A stretch of 64,000 nt of DNA from Yamagishiella unicocca (GCA_003116995.1 BDSL01000026.1:744001-808000), one strand, 5' to 3'; shown: positions 16,501-28,315, counted from the first letter of the stretch. Program-made: numbers and translations. Notes: generated by a model not told the origin, from the letters alone.

Positions 16501-18716
16501 CCGGCCGGCCCTGCCTCCAGCGCCGCAGAGGCGGAGGCAGCAGGCGGCTCGCTGAAGCGGCTACCTGTTGACGTCTTTGGGTTTGTGCCTGTACCCGATC
16601 AGCGGCTGGAGACGCTAACGGCGGCTGTAGAGTCGCTCGGGGAGGCGCAGGCCGCCCTGACCGCGAAGATTGAGGCGCTGGATCCCGCGGCTGCGAACGT
16701 CCGGAAAAGTGCGTCCGGGTTCGGGGTACTTGAGTTCGAGGCCAGCCATATGCAGGACTCGAGTAAGAAGCAGCGCTATTTGCAGCCGTGCGGTATTCTC
16801 ATGGATATACGGGCTGCGCCGAAGCTTACTTCCTGTGCCATCGCAGCGCACCAAATCTCTCCAGGTGCCGAGAAGCCTTGGCAAAGTTTTATGAGTAAGC
16901 CGCCCTTCCCTCCAACCCTGTCATCGCTCATGGATCCTGCCAGGCGCCGCGGTTTCGTCGGTCGCCGACATGAAGTTGGTGCGGTCGTTCGTTCGGCGGT
17001 ACGTGGCGGCGGATGCCATGTGGGCCGAGTTGTTGGTGCCGCAGAGTACCGGCGAGTCGCGCGCGCAACAGGGGCCCACGGACCCGGTCAAGAAGCGCCG
17101 CATGCTGGAGGTGGGATCGCAGGCGCTGTGCGGTGTGCTGTAGCGCTGCAACCAACATGGCTGCCTTCTGTCGCCAAACCGAAAAACGCGCTTGTCGTGG
17201 TGTGACGTGATGGCCAGCGCCCATCGTCGCCTTGCCGGCGCGCTCGGTGCTCACCCCTTCCAACCTCGCCTTCCATCCCTCCATGTAACGCCCCTCCACT
17301 TAGGTGCTGGCCGAGGCCGACCCGGGCGCCGTGACGCGCGCGCTGCAAGTGGAGGCCGCAATGCAGCTACGTACGCGGAGGGCCTTTGCGGAAGCTGACG
17401 CGCTGATGGCGGGAGTCGGCGCGGCAGCCGCAGCTGCTGGTGCGAGCCGGGGGGCGGTGCCCCCGGCGCGCCCCGGCGACCGGGCTAGCTGGGACGCGCT
17501 GGCAGCGTACTTGGACGTCAAGGTCGCGGGCAAGGTGTACAGCATGGGAAGCGGAGAGAGGCACGTGACCCGGCTGCCCAGCTTCCCAGCCTTCGAGGTA
17601 GGTGTGGTCTTCTGGCGTGCGTGTTATGGCGTCATGTGGAAACGAGTTGGCCAGGGCTAGTGCCCTGTGTGCCCTGTGCCCGATGCCGCGTAGATACTGG
17701 GGATTGGAGCGCGATTTTGTCGAGGTTTGCATGCCAGGTCGATGTGGCGCCTGAAATGCAGTTGCCGCCTAAGGGCACATCGATCAAGCAACCCGTCGTG
17801 TTGCCCGCCTGCCTGCCACTGTTTGCATCTGCTCACTTTTCCGGACCTTGCTCTCAAGCATGTGCGCGGGATACCGGTAAGAAGCGGAGGTTGACAAACA
17901 AGACCGCCTTATTGGCAACTCGCGTTCCTCAGGGTTACAGTCTGGAGGAGTTCGACCAGGCCAACGAGAGCGAGCTTAGCAGCCTGAACCGCAAGGTGGC
18001 CGAGCGCACCGATGCAGAGATGTTCGGCAGGTTCCAGGTCGACCTCCTCTACAACCTCGGCTTGGTGAGACCCAATCTGTGTAGCGCAAATGTCACCCAG
18101 TTCTGAGTACCGCATGAGTATTTTTAGATTTTGAGGCTTGGACCGAGGAGACAGGGCCCGCGTAAAGCGTTGGCGGCGTCATTTGTTCCGCTGCCACGGC
18201 CTATGTCCTTTTCGCAATCGCTGCCACCGAACCCCTCTGCTCGCAGCGTGGCGAGAAGCTGCGTGACAGCACAGCTGGCCAGCTGCCCTGGCCCGCCAAC
18301 CTCCGCACTGAATTGCAGCGGCCGGTTGTAGTGTACGGAATAAGCGCCGACGATGCCACCCAGTACCCGCCTCTGTACGTGGCGACTGCCGATGGCAAGA
18401 AGCGGCCCCTCAACGAGCAGGAACAGGTGAATGAGTTAGATTGAGGTTGCGATGTGGGGCACATGGGGAGAGACAATGACAGAGTTTTAGTCACCTCACA
18501 TGCTGTACTGAGTGCAGGGAAACATCATGGCGGCCTGTGCAGGCTGCATCTTAGGCTACGCAGGCAAACCATTGGGATCAGCCGTATTTCTGCCGACAAT
18601 TGCTAGCCCTCATTCCTATGTATTCTCGCCCGCAGGTCTTCCAGGAGCGTCGGGCCGCGCGCCCGCGGCTGCCGTACTACATGGGCCGCATCCGCCGCAT
18701 GCCGGAACTTGTGTGA
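13509..18716 (+). CDS. Mitochondrial ribosomal small-subunit protein, mS35 (plant S24/S35) type, with a large internal insertion
   Basis: Twelve exons: 13509-14335, 14690-14762, 14955-15179, 15363-15653, 15871-16164, 16348-16708, 16944-17110, 17304-17597, 17738-~17797, 17933-18064, 18247-18426, 18636-18716; ~994 residues with phases closing. The N-terminus is Arg/Ala/Ser-rich and presequence-like. Exons 1-3 contain WTVQALAEKFRIRKQRVLAI-LALKELEAQ, which resembles the helix of plant mitochondrial S24/S35. The last two exons give GKKRPLNEQEQVFQERR, like the plant C-terminus. Exons 4-8 (~480 residues, Ala/Leu-rich, coiled-coil-like) have no counterpart I know. The exon 9 donor (17797) is uncertain. 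The alternative is two genes, but no stop with a following start separates them. Family assignment rests on remembered similarity. Confidence 0.55.
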
Positions 18717-18939
18717 AGGTGCTGAATGGTTCGTGCATGGGGACGGTGGTCACTTGCGGTAGATTTGGCCAGGAAAAAAGTGGAGGTTGTGCAAAGGAAA
18801 GAGAGCAGGGTGGCATGCATCGCAAGCACAGATCTGGCAGAATGTTGAGCTGAATACAGCTGTGCTTTGGCTTCTGGCAATTGCATTGTCCGGGTCTGTG
18901 TCTTTAGGGCGTGTATGGGAAGCGTGTACATACGCGCAT

Positions 18940-18944
18940 TGTAA
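18940..18944 (+). terminator. TGTAA poly(A) signal of the mS35-type gene
   Basis: TGTAA lies 224 nt after the stop at 18714-18716, in the expected position and strand. Confidence 0.6.
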
Positions 18945-19183
18945 AGTGCACGGGCGCCCGCAAAACCTCCAAGAGCGCAGTACTGGCAGTCACCAGGTTC
19001 ATCGCACAGCACTGGTATCCCAGTCCCATTCACATGTTTCTATAAATCGTCGTAATAGGGACATTGGCACACCAGGCCAACGCCGCAGCTGATGCACTGC
19101 AGCCCAGGCAGCTTGAGGCCGTTGAAAAAACCTACGAAAGCGGTCCCGTCTTGATAAAACGAGCCGCTCTGGCCTATTGATGT

Positions 19184-19265
19184 AGTAGTAATCGTTGCAG
19201 TGGGCTCCGGAACTGATGAGGTACAGCCATTGGGCGCATCGCGTGACTGAAAGAGACAAAGGAAG
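19184..19265 (-). repeat. Dispersed repeat A, copy 2: exon-like fragment
   Basis: Minus-strand partner of 5612-5695. Again a CT-rich tract ending in CAG precedes the RCAQWLYLISSGAHCNDY-coding block. Downstream on the minus strand a second frame stays open to ~19040 and reads protein-like (GSFYQDGTAFVGFFNGLKLPG). It may be a degenerate or isolated exon. Confidence 0.5.
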
Positions 19266-20441
19266 AAAGGAACCTCGACGGCTCTTAAAAGGCAAACCAC
19301 CCGTCCACACACCTCAACCGAGAGCCTGGTGTAAAGTGTGACACGGATTGGGGTCGTTTACGGCGATCATATGAATTGGTAGCCTCTGGCACGAAGAGTT
19401 CTTCACTGGAAACGGCCTAGAGTGAAGGGTTTCATCATTGTTCCTTAAGACGAACCCTTCCTCGTGCTTCCGACTTCTTATGTTTGCCTCAGGGGATTGG
19501 GACTTCTTTGAGGCATCCTCACGGGCAGGACATGGCCAGTGTAGACAGCAATCCAACCATGCAATTTATCGCCAGCCCGCAGGTTCCTTTTCGGATGGTA
19601 GACAGCACTCGACTTGAGATTAAGCCCCCCCAGAACGAGAGCATTGGAGCCTGGCGGAGGTGTAGTTCAAGGCGACGAAGATCAATACACGGAGTTGTAC
19701 CCCAATCAACCAGATAACTGCAGGCAATGGCGCACACCATCTTTGCTGTTGGGACACCGTCTGCCACGTGCAATGCATACGGTAAAGCAGTTAATCGTCT
19801 TCAATTAAATAGAGGTCTTCAACCAAACGCCGTGCTCATCACAGCGTTCCTGTACTGCATGCATGTGTTGCATACAATATCGTTAGTTGATTAAGCTCTC
19901 GACGGCACCCCTTGTGTTAGGTCGTCACCACATTCACGGGAAAACTATGTAACTGGACTAGGTCTGACCGGGTTTCCAAGCGAAGCGCTGGTAACTTATA
20001 CTTGTGTCCCCAGCAAGTAAGCATAATCTCAGCCACAAAAACCAGAATGAAACGTCCCTCCATGACACCACCGCTCACATACTGCACTACCAGCCCTGTC
20101 CAATCAAACGTCAGAAATTCTTCTACACCAGTCATGCGCGCCTAAACCGTTCCATACATGTCAACTACCATGATGTCTTGAAAACTTGCTCTCCTGCTAG
20201 AGACGCCCTCGGTGCCATGCATTCAGTCAGTGCAATACCAAGGAATGCGGATTTCTCTCGTCTCTGTTCCAACCAGTGACTCCACGAAGCGATTGGGGCG
20301 TGCCCTCATCCTTTTAGATAGGCGTCCTTAGGCAATGCATGAAAAATGCAGCTGCCGCCCACCAGACAGGGCCTATGGCAGCGGAACATTGCGCTGTCAC
20401 AAACCCGAGGGTAGGCAACGCCTCGAATAACTTATCGCTGC

Positions 20442-21257
20442 TTAATCCAAGGGGTTAGACCTGGTTTCGACGCCTGCTGAACCCGTCCCAGGGAAAAACG
20501 TTTCGAGTGTACCATTAGAGCCCTTGGCATGGCTGAACAATCGCCGGTGGTAGTGCCCGCCGCAGTCGGGGCAAACCACGAAGCGCTTGGCCGCGCACAG
20601 CGGACACGTCTCCGAGTATGAAAACTTGGCACGCCAGTCGACGGTCCCGCGTCCATCGCAAAGCCGGCAGCGAACAACGCCGAAGCCCTTGCAGCACTTG
20701 CAAGACTTAACCTTGCGGACCAGGGCACCGCGAACGGCTGCGAAAAGAGCCAGCACCGTGCCGAAAAGGAAAACGAGGAGCGAAATGGGGCCAATCGCTG
20801 AAGGCCACTTGCGGTTTGCTAGAGTCCTGAACATGGAGCCAGGCTGTCCCACCAGCAAAACGCGGGATAGCGAAGCAAACCGCCCGTCAGCAGTGATTGG
20901 CGACTTTGCGCCGAACCTGCTCTGTACAGCTGCATCCGCTCGAGTTGCGGTCACCACGTCGCAAAGCTCCTCTCGATGCCCTTGCTGGCGATAAGCTGCC
21001 TCAACGGGCTTGCTTCGGCTCGCATGAAGATCCTCCTCAGCACATGCCTCAGTACGCGCTGCCGATGTCCGTTGCAATCCAGATGGACCATGGCAACTAT
21101 TTGCAGGCTTAGCCGTTAGACTAGGCGATGACAGGCTGCGCTTGAGGCCGACAGAGTGAACCAGCAGCACCCCAGGCTTTAAAGTTTTCAATGCTTCGTG
21201 GGAGTTGCACAACCCTGTAAACGAGGAGTTTCTACATCCAGAAAAAGGCGCGGCCAT
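20442..21257 (-). CDS. Plastid-type membrane protein with DnaJ-like cysteine-rich zinc finger
   Basis: Single exon, 271 residues. The first ATG in frame (21257) starts MAAPFSGCRNSSFTGLC, followed by a Ser/Thr/basic region with few acids, as in a chloroplast transit peptide. One hydrophobic helix (about residues 155-178, ISLLVFLFGTVLALFAAV) is followed by a DnaJ-type cysteine-rich domain with four CxxC pairs: CKCCKGFG, CRLCDGRG, CPLC, CPDCGG. No J domain is present. Such J-less DnaJ zinc-finger proteins in plastids (BSD2, PSA2, ORANGE relatives) act in assembly of Rubisco, photosystems or carotenoid enzymes. The exact member is not identified. The membrane anchor immediately before the zinc finger is like the ORANGE-type arrangement, but the order and number of helices differ. 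Confidence 0.75.
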   Translation of the reverse strand: MAAPFSGCRNSSFTGLCNSHEALKTLKPGVLLVHSVGLKRSLSSPSLTAKPANSCHGPSGLQRTSAARTEACAEEDLHASRSKPVEAAYRQQGHREELCDVVTATRADAAVQSRFGAKSPITADGRFASLSRVLLVGQPGSMFRTLANRKWPSAIGPISLLVFLFGTVLALFAAVRGALVRKVKSCKCCKGFGVVRCRLCDGRGTVDWRAKFSYSETCPLCAAKRFVVCPDCGGHYHRRLFSHAKGSNGTLETFFPGTGSAGVETRSNPLD

Positions 21258-23335
21258 AGTAGTATCGCCAACAAGAGTGAAGCTCAAGGATGCGTTGAGC
21301 TGGAGTTTATCACTTGTTCGATGGTAACACTCATATAAGGGCAGTAAACATCATCCGTGTCTCTACAATTCACATCTGTGGACAACCGCTTGCAATGTGC
21401 GCAAAGCGTCCTGATGGCCCCACTCAGGTCGTCGTACCGCCTTGTTGGTCCAATGGTCCAGTACTTGGCATCATCACCAACAATCCCTACTATACAACAC
21501 ATACAGATACACCTACATGCATGCAATTTCGGTGAAATACCTCCTCTGTCGACGGCGCTGTCGTGGAAGCTTCTTGCTGTCGTCTTGTTTTTAGCCGATG
21601 CAGGACTGTAACGAATGTGAAACTGGTTGGTAGGAAAGCGACAGTCGCTATCAGTAGACTTTGCGTTAGGAGAGTAAGGGGTTGTGCTCCGGTATGTTGG
21701 TGAAGGCTGCCGGTGCGTGCCATATGATTACGACATTTATGCATACGTCCGACAATCATGCCTGGCCATGAAGTTCGTTGCCATGGTCTTGATTACGGAG
21801 AAAGAGGTTTGTAGAAAGGCAGTCACGGTTTACATCAGCCCTCGCACTTTAACCGCTCCCGCGGCACCGCTCGCGGTATCAAAAGCTCGTGTTGTTGAGG
21901 CGGTGAGTCTGCTTAACTATTTCAGGTAAGGCATCATCGCGTCCACGCGATCTCTGCCTGAGACTGCACGAGCGCCGGTGGCGTGGATGCGATAATCTAA
22001 GGCAGAGTTGTTGCTATGTGCGGAATTGCCAACCGACGTTACGTTTGCGGTTCGAGAGCATGCTCTCTGCCTCCTATAGCAGCGGGGTCTGGGCGTGTCG
22101 ATGTGGCGCCGAGGTATCCGGCACGATTTCTGTCGGCATGCACGTTTGTGGGCACGTAACGCCGGACGCGTTGGCAAAGGAAGATACTCGTGTTACCCAT
22201 GCTACCCACAAGTACTTCCCCACATACCAAACGCGGCCCGTTCAGTGCGATTGTTTTCCTCGATGACGACGACACCAGCTACAGGCTGACTGCCCGCCCG
22301 CATTCTGTGCTGCTTACGTATCAGAGAGCATGCGGTAAGACGGTGGTGCTACTATTGATGAACCCCAGACCCCTCATCAACCCAGGCGCGGACTGGTGCC
22401 TCAGCAAAACCCTATCAAGAGCCCACACGAGCAGAGGGTCTGCAAAACCCTCTCAATAGCAAACACTTTCCTGTCAAATGGCGAACGTTTGGATCGACTG
22501 CACATCGCCGATACCACGGCGACATCTGCACAGGGCAGTCTGTCCTTCACCTCCCTACAATGCAGGGTTAAGTGCGCCGATGCTACCGGTCGTACAAAAG
22601 GTTCCTTTGGCTCTTGATGGAAAAGGATTCATATCTTCCAGCAGTGCTTACACCCTGGCCGTTAACACCTCACGCACTGCCATCACCACACGTCCTAAAA
22701 ATTCTGTCTTCCGGCTGGTGCACGTTCGGCACACGCCTCATAGTACCTCGGCTGCAGCAACCAGACTATTTTAACTGTTATTTTGAGAGAAGGGCAGCCC
22801 AGGCAACTTAAAAGCGTATACACACATCTGACTATCCTATTAGACTCCCTTATTAGCTCCAGCGGTGCTTGCGCTGCAGGAGCTCATATGGTTCAATTCA
22901 ATCCCGCGCTTGAAGCCACGCAACTTTAAACGTTTGCAATACTGCTAGACAGCACGGCGGACATGTATATAAGCGAGTCACGCCACTACTTTCGTGTACA
23001 TAACTTATGGAAGGAGGCGTTCCGTCCGAAAGCCAGTAGCAGAGATGCACCTACTACATTTCAGTACTAGATACCATTTAGGTAGGGTCCCATGGCTTCC
23101 AGAAGTTCCCACGGCCCTTTTTAGTGACAAAGTCCGATACAGAAACCTGCCCGCTCCCACCATGAAAAACATGCACACCTACGACGCACATACCATGCCC
23201 CTGCAACATCGACGCTGGGCTGTACCGGGAACCACATTAACCATGCGGATCTAGTCTTCAAATTCTTCAAGCCTTGCAGTCTGCCTAAGCGCCTGGTCTG
23301 TCAACGGCAAACCCAGTGTTATGCGTGCCCTAGTG
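21258..23335. other. Intergenic; no supported gene
   Basis: About 2.1 kb upstream of the zinc-finger gene and downstream of the 23336-25825 gene (both minus strand). Short open frames here have non-algal codon use and no recognisable domain. A good TATA box occurs at 22966-22973 on the plus strand without a clear downstream gene. Confidence 0.5.
22966..22975 (+). promoter_or_regulatory. Orphan TATA box
   Basis: TATATAAGCG matches the algal TATA consensus. The nearest plus-strand frame (from ~22994) lacks recognisable protein features, so the promoter role is only possible. Confidence 0.25.
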
Positions 23336-25825
23336 CTACCTAGGTAAATCCCATGGAGAAAGGTCCTGAACGCCAGCTGAATAGCCGCCATTACCGGGAA
23401 ACTGTGAGGCTCCGCCCACCCTGTCCACGCTGTCAGATCCTTGCGGCTGAGCGCGTGTCGTACTCGAACTCGAGCCACCGGCTCCAGTCCATGGATCTGG
23501 GAGGCTGCTGTAGGTGCCCCGTCCTGCACTAGAACCAGCGGCATTCTTAGCCGCTGGCGCGGTGGAAGGGAGGCTTGCTGCTGAACCTCTGCTTGAGGAA
23601 GTTTCTCGCTGAGCCGCAGGCGGTGTGCGCAGTGGCCGCTCGCCTTGACGCTGGCGAGTGTTATCGCCGGGGTCTTCCGCTCTCTGCCACAGTATCGGCC
23701 CTGAGCCCAGCGCAGCGGGTTCGTCATCCCGTTTGTGCTCTTCCCGGAGTGAAGTGGATACCCCAACAACTCCTGACTGGAAAGCCGTCGTAACACTTTC
23801 AGTAGGTAAAGGCACCTGCAACTGTACGCTTGGACCGTTGTCCATTAGCCTTTGCAACCGAGGGTCCTGCGCCTTGGCACCAGCTGCCCCGACGACAGGT
23901 GGATCACGGCTGGAAGAAGGTAGTTTCCAGACATCTTGTATGGCTGGGGTGGCCTCACTAGCAGTGCCATCGCTGGGATCAAGCACCTGCGGCGTCCCGT
24001 TTTTATCCGTCGCAGCACTGCTGTCTTGCCAGGTCCTCATGAGTCCGTCCAGCCGATCCTTCATACCCGCCAGCTGCTGCAGTACAGCCCGTGCGGGCGC
24101 GTCGAGCACCTGAGCGGGACCTCCATGGGATCCCGCACTCACTGCGGGTACTTCGACAGGAAGCTGCCCACCCGTAGTGGAAGTTGCGTTACCGCCTGAC
24201 TTGACCTTTTCATCGTTGCTCCTGCCCTCAGGCTGCAGCTCACTCGTTGCCGGTTGCACCCCGGGCGGCGTTAGGGCCTCCGCAGTCTCGGAGGATGCGT
24301 CCACCAGGGTGCTGATGGCCACTGCGCCCGCCGTGCCCAACGCTACCAGGCCCACAGGCACTAGCACCACTTCAGCAGTCTCCATAGCGTCACTACTCCC
24401 CAGCGTGGTGACCAGACCCTGGAACCTGTCCGACAACGCCGATGCCAATCCTGCACCCGCTTGTAATGCGGGGAACCGTATTGTGGGCAAGCTCAGAGAC
24501 CAGATGGACGGTGTTGGAGCAGATAGATCCGACTGTTGTCCTTCCCGATTCTGACCAGCCCAGCTCCCCAGCGCAGGGGTGAGCTCGCGTAGCCTTGACG
24601 TGAAGGAGGTGATTGCCCCCTCGATGCCAGAGCCGGCTTGCGTGCCCGTATTCGTCCCCTTTTCTGTGCCAGAGAGTGTCTCCGCTCCTCCTCGTCTTTC
24701 GGCAAGCTGAGGAGTTCCAGGGCCAACACCGATCTCTGCGCCACTTGACGACGGCGGAGACAGCAGCTGCAGAAATAGTTGACGGGTGTAGTCCTGATCT
24801 TCCCCATCATCCCCGACGCTTATGTCTCCTTCGAGAGGAGCCGCGGACGAGTTGGAGGCTGGCGTTTTCAAGCTGGTGGCGGGGCTGGTGGCGGGAGTAA
24901 GGTCTCCCGGCTCGCAATCGCTGGGTCCTGCGGCACTCCCATCTTGAGCATGCGGAGAGACGCTGGGGCCGTTGCAGGTTCCTAGCTGGGCCTTTGCGCC
25001 ACTGCCGCCCTTTTTGACGGTTGAACTGGCAAGCACAGCGGCAGCGCGCTCGCCTGACTCTGCTGTCGGCTTAGGGGCGACAGCGCGCACCTCCGACTCT
25101 ACTGTCGGCTTAGGCGGCACGGCGCGCGTCTCTGACTCTGCTGTCGGCTTAGGCGGCATGGCGCGCGCCTCTGACTCTGCTGTTGGCTTGGGGGGGTCCG
25201 GAGCCTGCCTTTCAGCAGTAGCCATACCCGTGCCTGCAGGGCGTTGCGACGTCTGGCGCCCGACTTTGTTCCACAGCCATGAAGGGCTACTGGTGCGCCG
25301 GCTGCGAACGACGTCCTCTAGGAGGTCAGTCAGCTCCTCATCAGTCAGCTCAGCTAACCTGTGGGTGAAGCGATGATCATTTCGATAACAACAACGAAGC
25401 AAGGCGATGCTGTATGAGTCTTACCCCTCAGCGAACTCCCGCATGACAAGCTTCTCCACGCGTTCGCGCTCAAGCATTACATACTTGGAGCGGTCGTCGG
25501 AAAGGGTCCTGCAAAGGCAATCCTCTGTTCGGACCACACATACACAAACTGTGGAAGGCTACATGACTTACACCAGGTTCGAAAAATTTGGAACAGGGAT
25601 TGCCTGGGCAGGAGACGAACATAGCCCGGCTGCCCCATATAGGATGGCTGCGCTGGCGGCCACGCCGACAACGTTTACGCGCCACAAAGCCTCCAGCTGA
25701 ACTCCACGTATGCCATCGCCAGGAGAGCTTTGTACATGGGGCAACCTTCCAGGGTAGGCAGGAACCGCCTGCCGCGGGACCCGACAAGCGCGGCAGGAAG
25801 GTGGCGCTTTAAATGTAAACACCAT
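23336..25825 (-). CDS. Unknown Ser/Ala/Pro-rich protein with plastid/thylakoid-type N-terminus and four 15-residue repeats
   Basis: Three exons, right to left: 25825-25572, 25508-25425, 25358-23336; 786 residues. The N-terminus is basic and Ser/Pro-rich, then has a hydrophobic stretch (VAASAAILYGAAGL) ending SSPAQA before IPVPNF. This resembles a bipartite thylakoid-lumen signal with an AxA cleavage site. Next comes a charged helical segment, SKYVMLERERVEKLVMREF, and LTDEELTDLLEDVV. Around residues 168-228 there are four tandem repeats of the form PPKPTAESEARAM (variants at the Ala, Glu and last positions). The remainder is low-complexity Ser/Ala/Gly/Thr with one possible membrane helix near 442-465 (VVLVPVGLVALGTAGAVAI). 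No known domain was recognised. Exon 3 is an unbroken 2-kb frame, which supports coding. An undetected 3' intron remains possible. Confidence 0.7.
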
Positions 25826-26264
25826 CAGTACCGGTAATGGTAGTCAATGACCTGGCATTGGATTCTATAGTGCTAAGCTATGGTCACACGCGATCTAGTA
25901 CCAAGTCGCTACAACGAAACCGCACAATGTTGGAAATCTATAGCAAGCAACAATATTGAAACTCGCATACTGCCCCAAAATGGGTAAGCTGAGCTGATCG
26001 TATCTCGGGTCAAAGTTGCAGGAGGTAATAAGAACAGCCGTGATTCGAAATTAGTTCATGTAGTGACAATGACGGGCATTTGCGTAGGGTTGCAAACGAA
26101 CTTTTCGTCCGAAGCGATTATGTCAGAAAGGCAGCTCCGATGCCGTACGTCTTTACCATGCTAAAGGGTGCTACGCTGCTACCCAGAACAAAACCAATCT
26201 TGGACGGCAACTTTTAAGCGATTCATGAGCCTCCTGGCTCGTCTGAATCGTACAAGTCACTTGT

Positions 26265-26299
26265 AATCATCATCACCATCATCATCATCATCATCATCA
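26265..26299. repeat. (ATC)n microsatellite
   Basis: About 11 ATC/ACC triplets in a row beside the inverted repeat. Confidence 0.9.
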
Positions 26300-26428
26300 A
26301 AACCAATGTTTTGGTGTATTTTTGTACGAAATGCACTGTCGGACCGCAAAGCATATGGGCAATGCCTTCACCCCGCTCGTGACATTGCTCTTTGGTGCAG
26401 GGTGCGCAGTAAGCAAGGGTACCATGGC

Positions 26429-27164
26429 CAGGCATGCCTGGCGCAATTACCATTGACCGCCCCCAGGCATGCCTAGGCATGCCTGACAACTTGCTTTCTG
26501 CACGGGATGCCACAGCCCACTTTACGCTGTATTTCTTATTACGGAATACGCCTACAGGCAAAGGCCATAGCCCCGCCCCTGAGAACGGGCAAACTGGGCC
26601 TGTCCATCTCAATGGGCACAGGCATGCCTGAGCATGCCTAGGCATGTGACATCGCGCACGGGGGCTGCATGCACCTGCTTCTGTGCCTACCAATGTAACC
26701 AGGGAGCCTTTGAAGGGTTTCCGAAAAGGCATGGGTATGCCTGCACGGTTTCTGGGGAGCGTGCCTGGGCCTATCCATCCCAATGGCCCCAGGCGTGCCT
26801 GGGCATGCCTGCACGTGTACAACCACGCCTGGGGGCTGCACGCACCTGCTTCTGCGCCTGCCGGAGCGACCAGGGAGCCTTTGAAGGCCCCTGGTATGTC
26901 CGACTGGCCCAGTGCCAAGTTGATGAAACCCCCGGGCGCGATATCACATGCCTAGGCATGCTCAGGCATGCCTGTGCCCATTGAGATGGACAGGCCCAAG
27001 CCTAACTTGCCCGTCCTCAGAGGCGGGTCTATGACCTTTGCCTGCAGGCTTATTTCGTAATAAGAAAATACAACACAAAGTGGGCTGTGCAAAAAGCAAG
27101 TTGTCAGGCATGCCTAGGCATGCCTGGGGGGAGTCAATGGTAATGCCCAGGCATGCCTGGCGCC
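26429..27164. repeat. Long imperfect inverted repeat (229-bp arms) rich in GGCATGCC palindromes
   Basis: Left arm 26429-26657 and right arm 26936-27164 are reverse complements with roughly 85-90 % identity by eye, including matching non-palindromic stretches such as CTGTCCATCTCAATGGGCAC. Each arm contains a perfect 22-bp palindrome (26464-26485; 27105-27126). The 278-base loop itself has a 57-bp direct duplication (26660-26716 and 26831-26887). Transcription across it would give a long hairpin. It may be a foldback/MITE-type element or a small-RNA-producing locus. Confidence 0.9.
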
Positions 27165-28315
27165 ATTGGGATGGTACCATTCATAACGGGTGCGCGAAGC
27201 ACCGGTACGTGCATATCATTTCCCAGAGATGCCAAGGTGCAGCTTCGGAATGGCGGGTTACGTTAGCTTGGGTGTGCAGGGGTATGTAAGATATTGTTCC
27301 GTGCGTGCATGCTCCTTCGGCTTTGAAGGCTCCGAACACATAAGACGGTTCCATACGTAGAGGGTGGTCAGGTAAATACTTAACGGGAAAATATCATGCA
27401 ATTGCCGCATCTCTCTCCCCCATGTTTGCATTCATGCTTTTATGATTGTTCCCCGCCACACCTTAAAGGGCCCAGTGCAGTAATCCTTGGTCCATCTCTT
27501 CCGCCAAGGCATACCCTGCGAACCTAATGCTACGTGATTTATCTCCTAGTTTCACTTTTGGACGTAATGATTTCACCATAGACAACGGTAGGAGCAGCTC
27601 TGATTCAATCAGCACATTAGCCTAGATCCCAATTCAACGGCATATGTGAGTGGAGAGCGCTCGACTATGGCCAAGTTTACCCTATATGCCATGAATATCA
27701 TCGTCGCCCATACACGTGTCGCGCAGGCCAGCTATCCATGTTAATTTTTATTCCCATCCTTACTGGTGTAGCCGGTTGTGGCCAGCCCTATGACACTACG
27801 GACTCAGGTGACCTGATGGTGCGGCCCCCCCTCCCAGTAGCGCGCCTACCCCACCTTCACGCCATTTCCAACCGATGACACGTATCCCGTACGGCAGCAT
27901 GACAACTGGTTGGCAAGACTCAACACGAAGGCACACAGGAACACGAGCGTATCGCAGGGTTCCAACGCCCAAAGTTGCTGCACTACTCCCTGCCCTTGGC
28001 CAATCTAACCCCCGCTGAGGAAATTTTTGACCCCTACCGTCGGGAAGTTTAATCCGGCCCTTCAGCCAATTTGATCCCTCGCCCAGGACCGCCCCTTCCA
28101 GCACTCGTATTCCTTCCCTGCCCTCGGCCTAAACATTTCCCAACCCGGATCCTTCCCGCCGAATCGAACCAAACGACACCGTTGCATGATCGTAACCATA
28201 CGTTCCCCATTGTTAACTTACTAAGGAGGCATAAGCCATTTCGTGTCGGCAGTCAAGACGACAACGGGAGCTGAAGGATCATGTCTCATAGTGCTCAGGA
28301 AGGCCAGCCTGATTG

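Larger units (their letters stand above)
18717..20441. other. Intergenic with dispersed repeat A copy 2
   Basis: Convergent 3' regions of the mS35-type gene and the zinc-finger gene. The only structured content is the coding-like block on the minus strand around 19040-19310. The rest shows no supported gene. Confidence 0.5.

Noticed and set aside
13509..18716. Splitting the mS35-type model into two or three genes
   Set aside because: No internal stop followed by a plausible start and no poly(A) signal between the halves; phases match throughout. Kept as one gene with lowered confidence.
26223..26918. 231-codon minus-strand frame across the inverted repeat
   Set aside because: Explained by the palindromic repeat and the ATC microsatellite; the translation is repetitive and mirrored by frames on the other strand.
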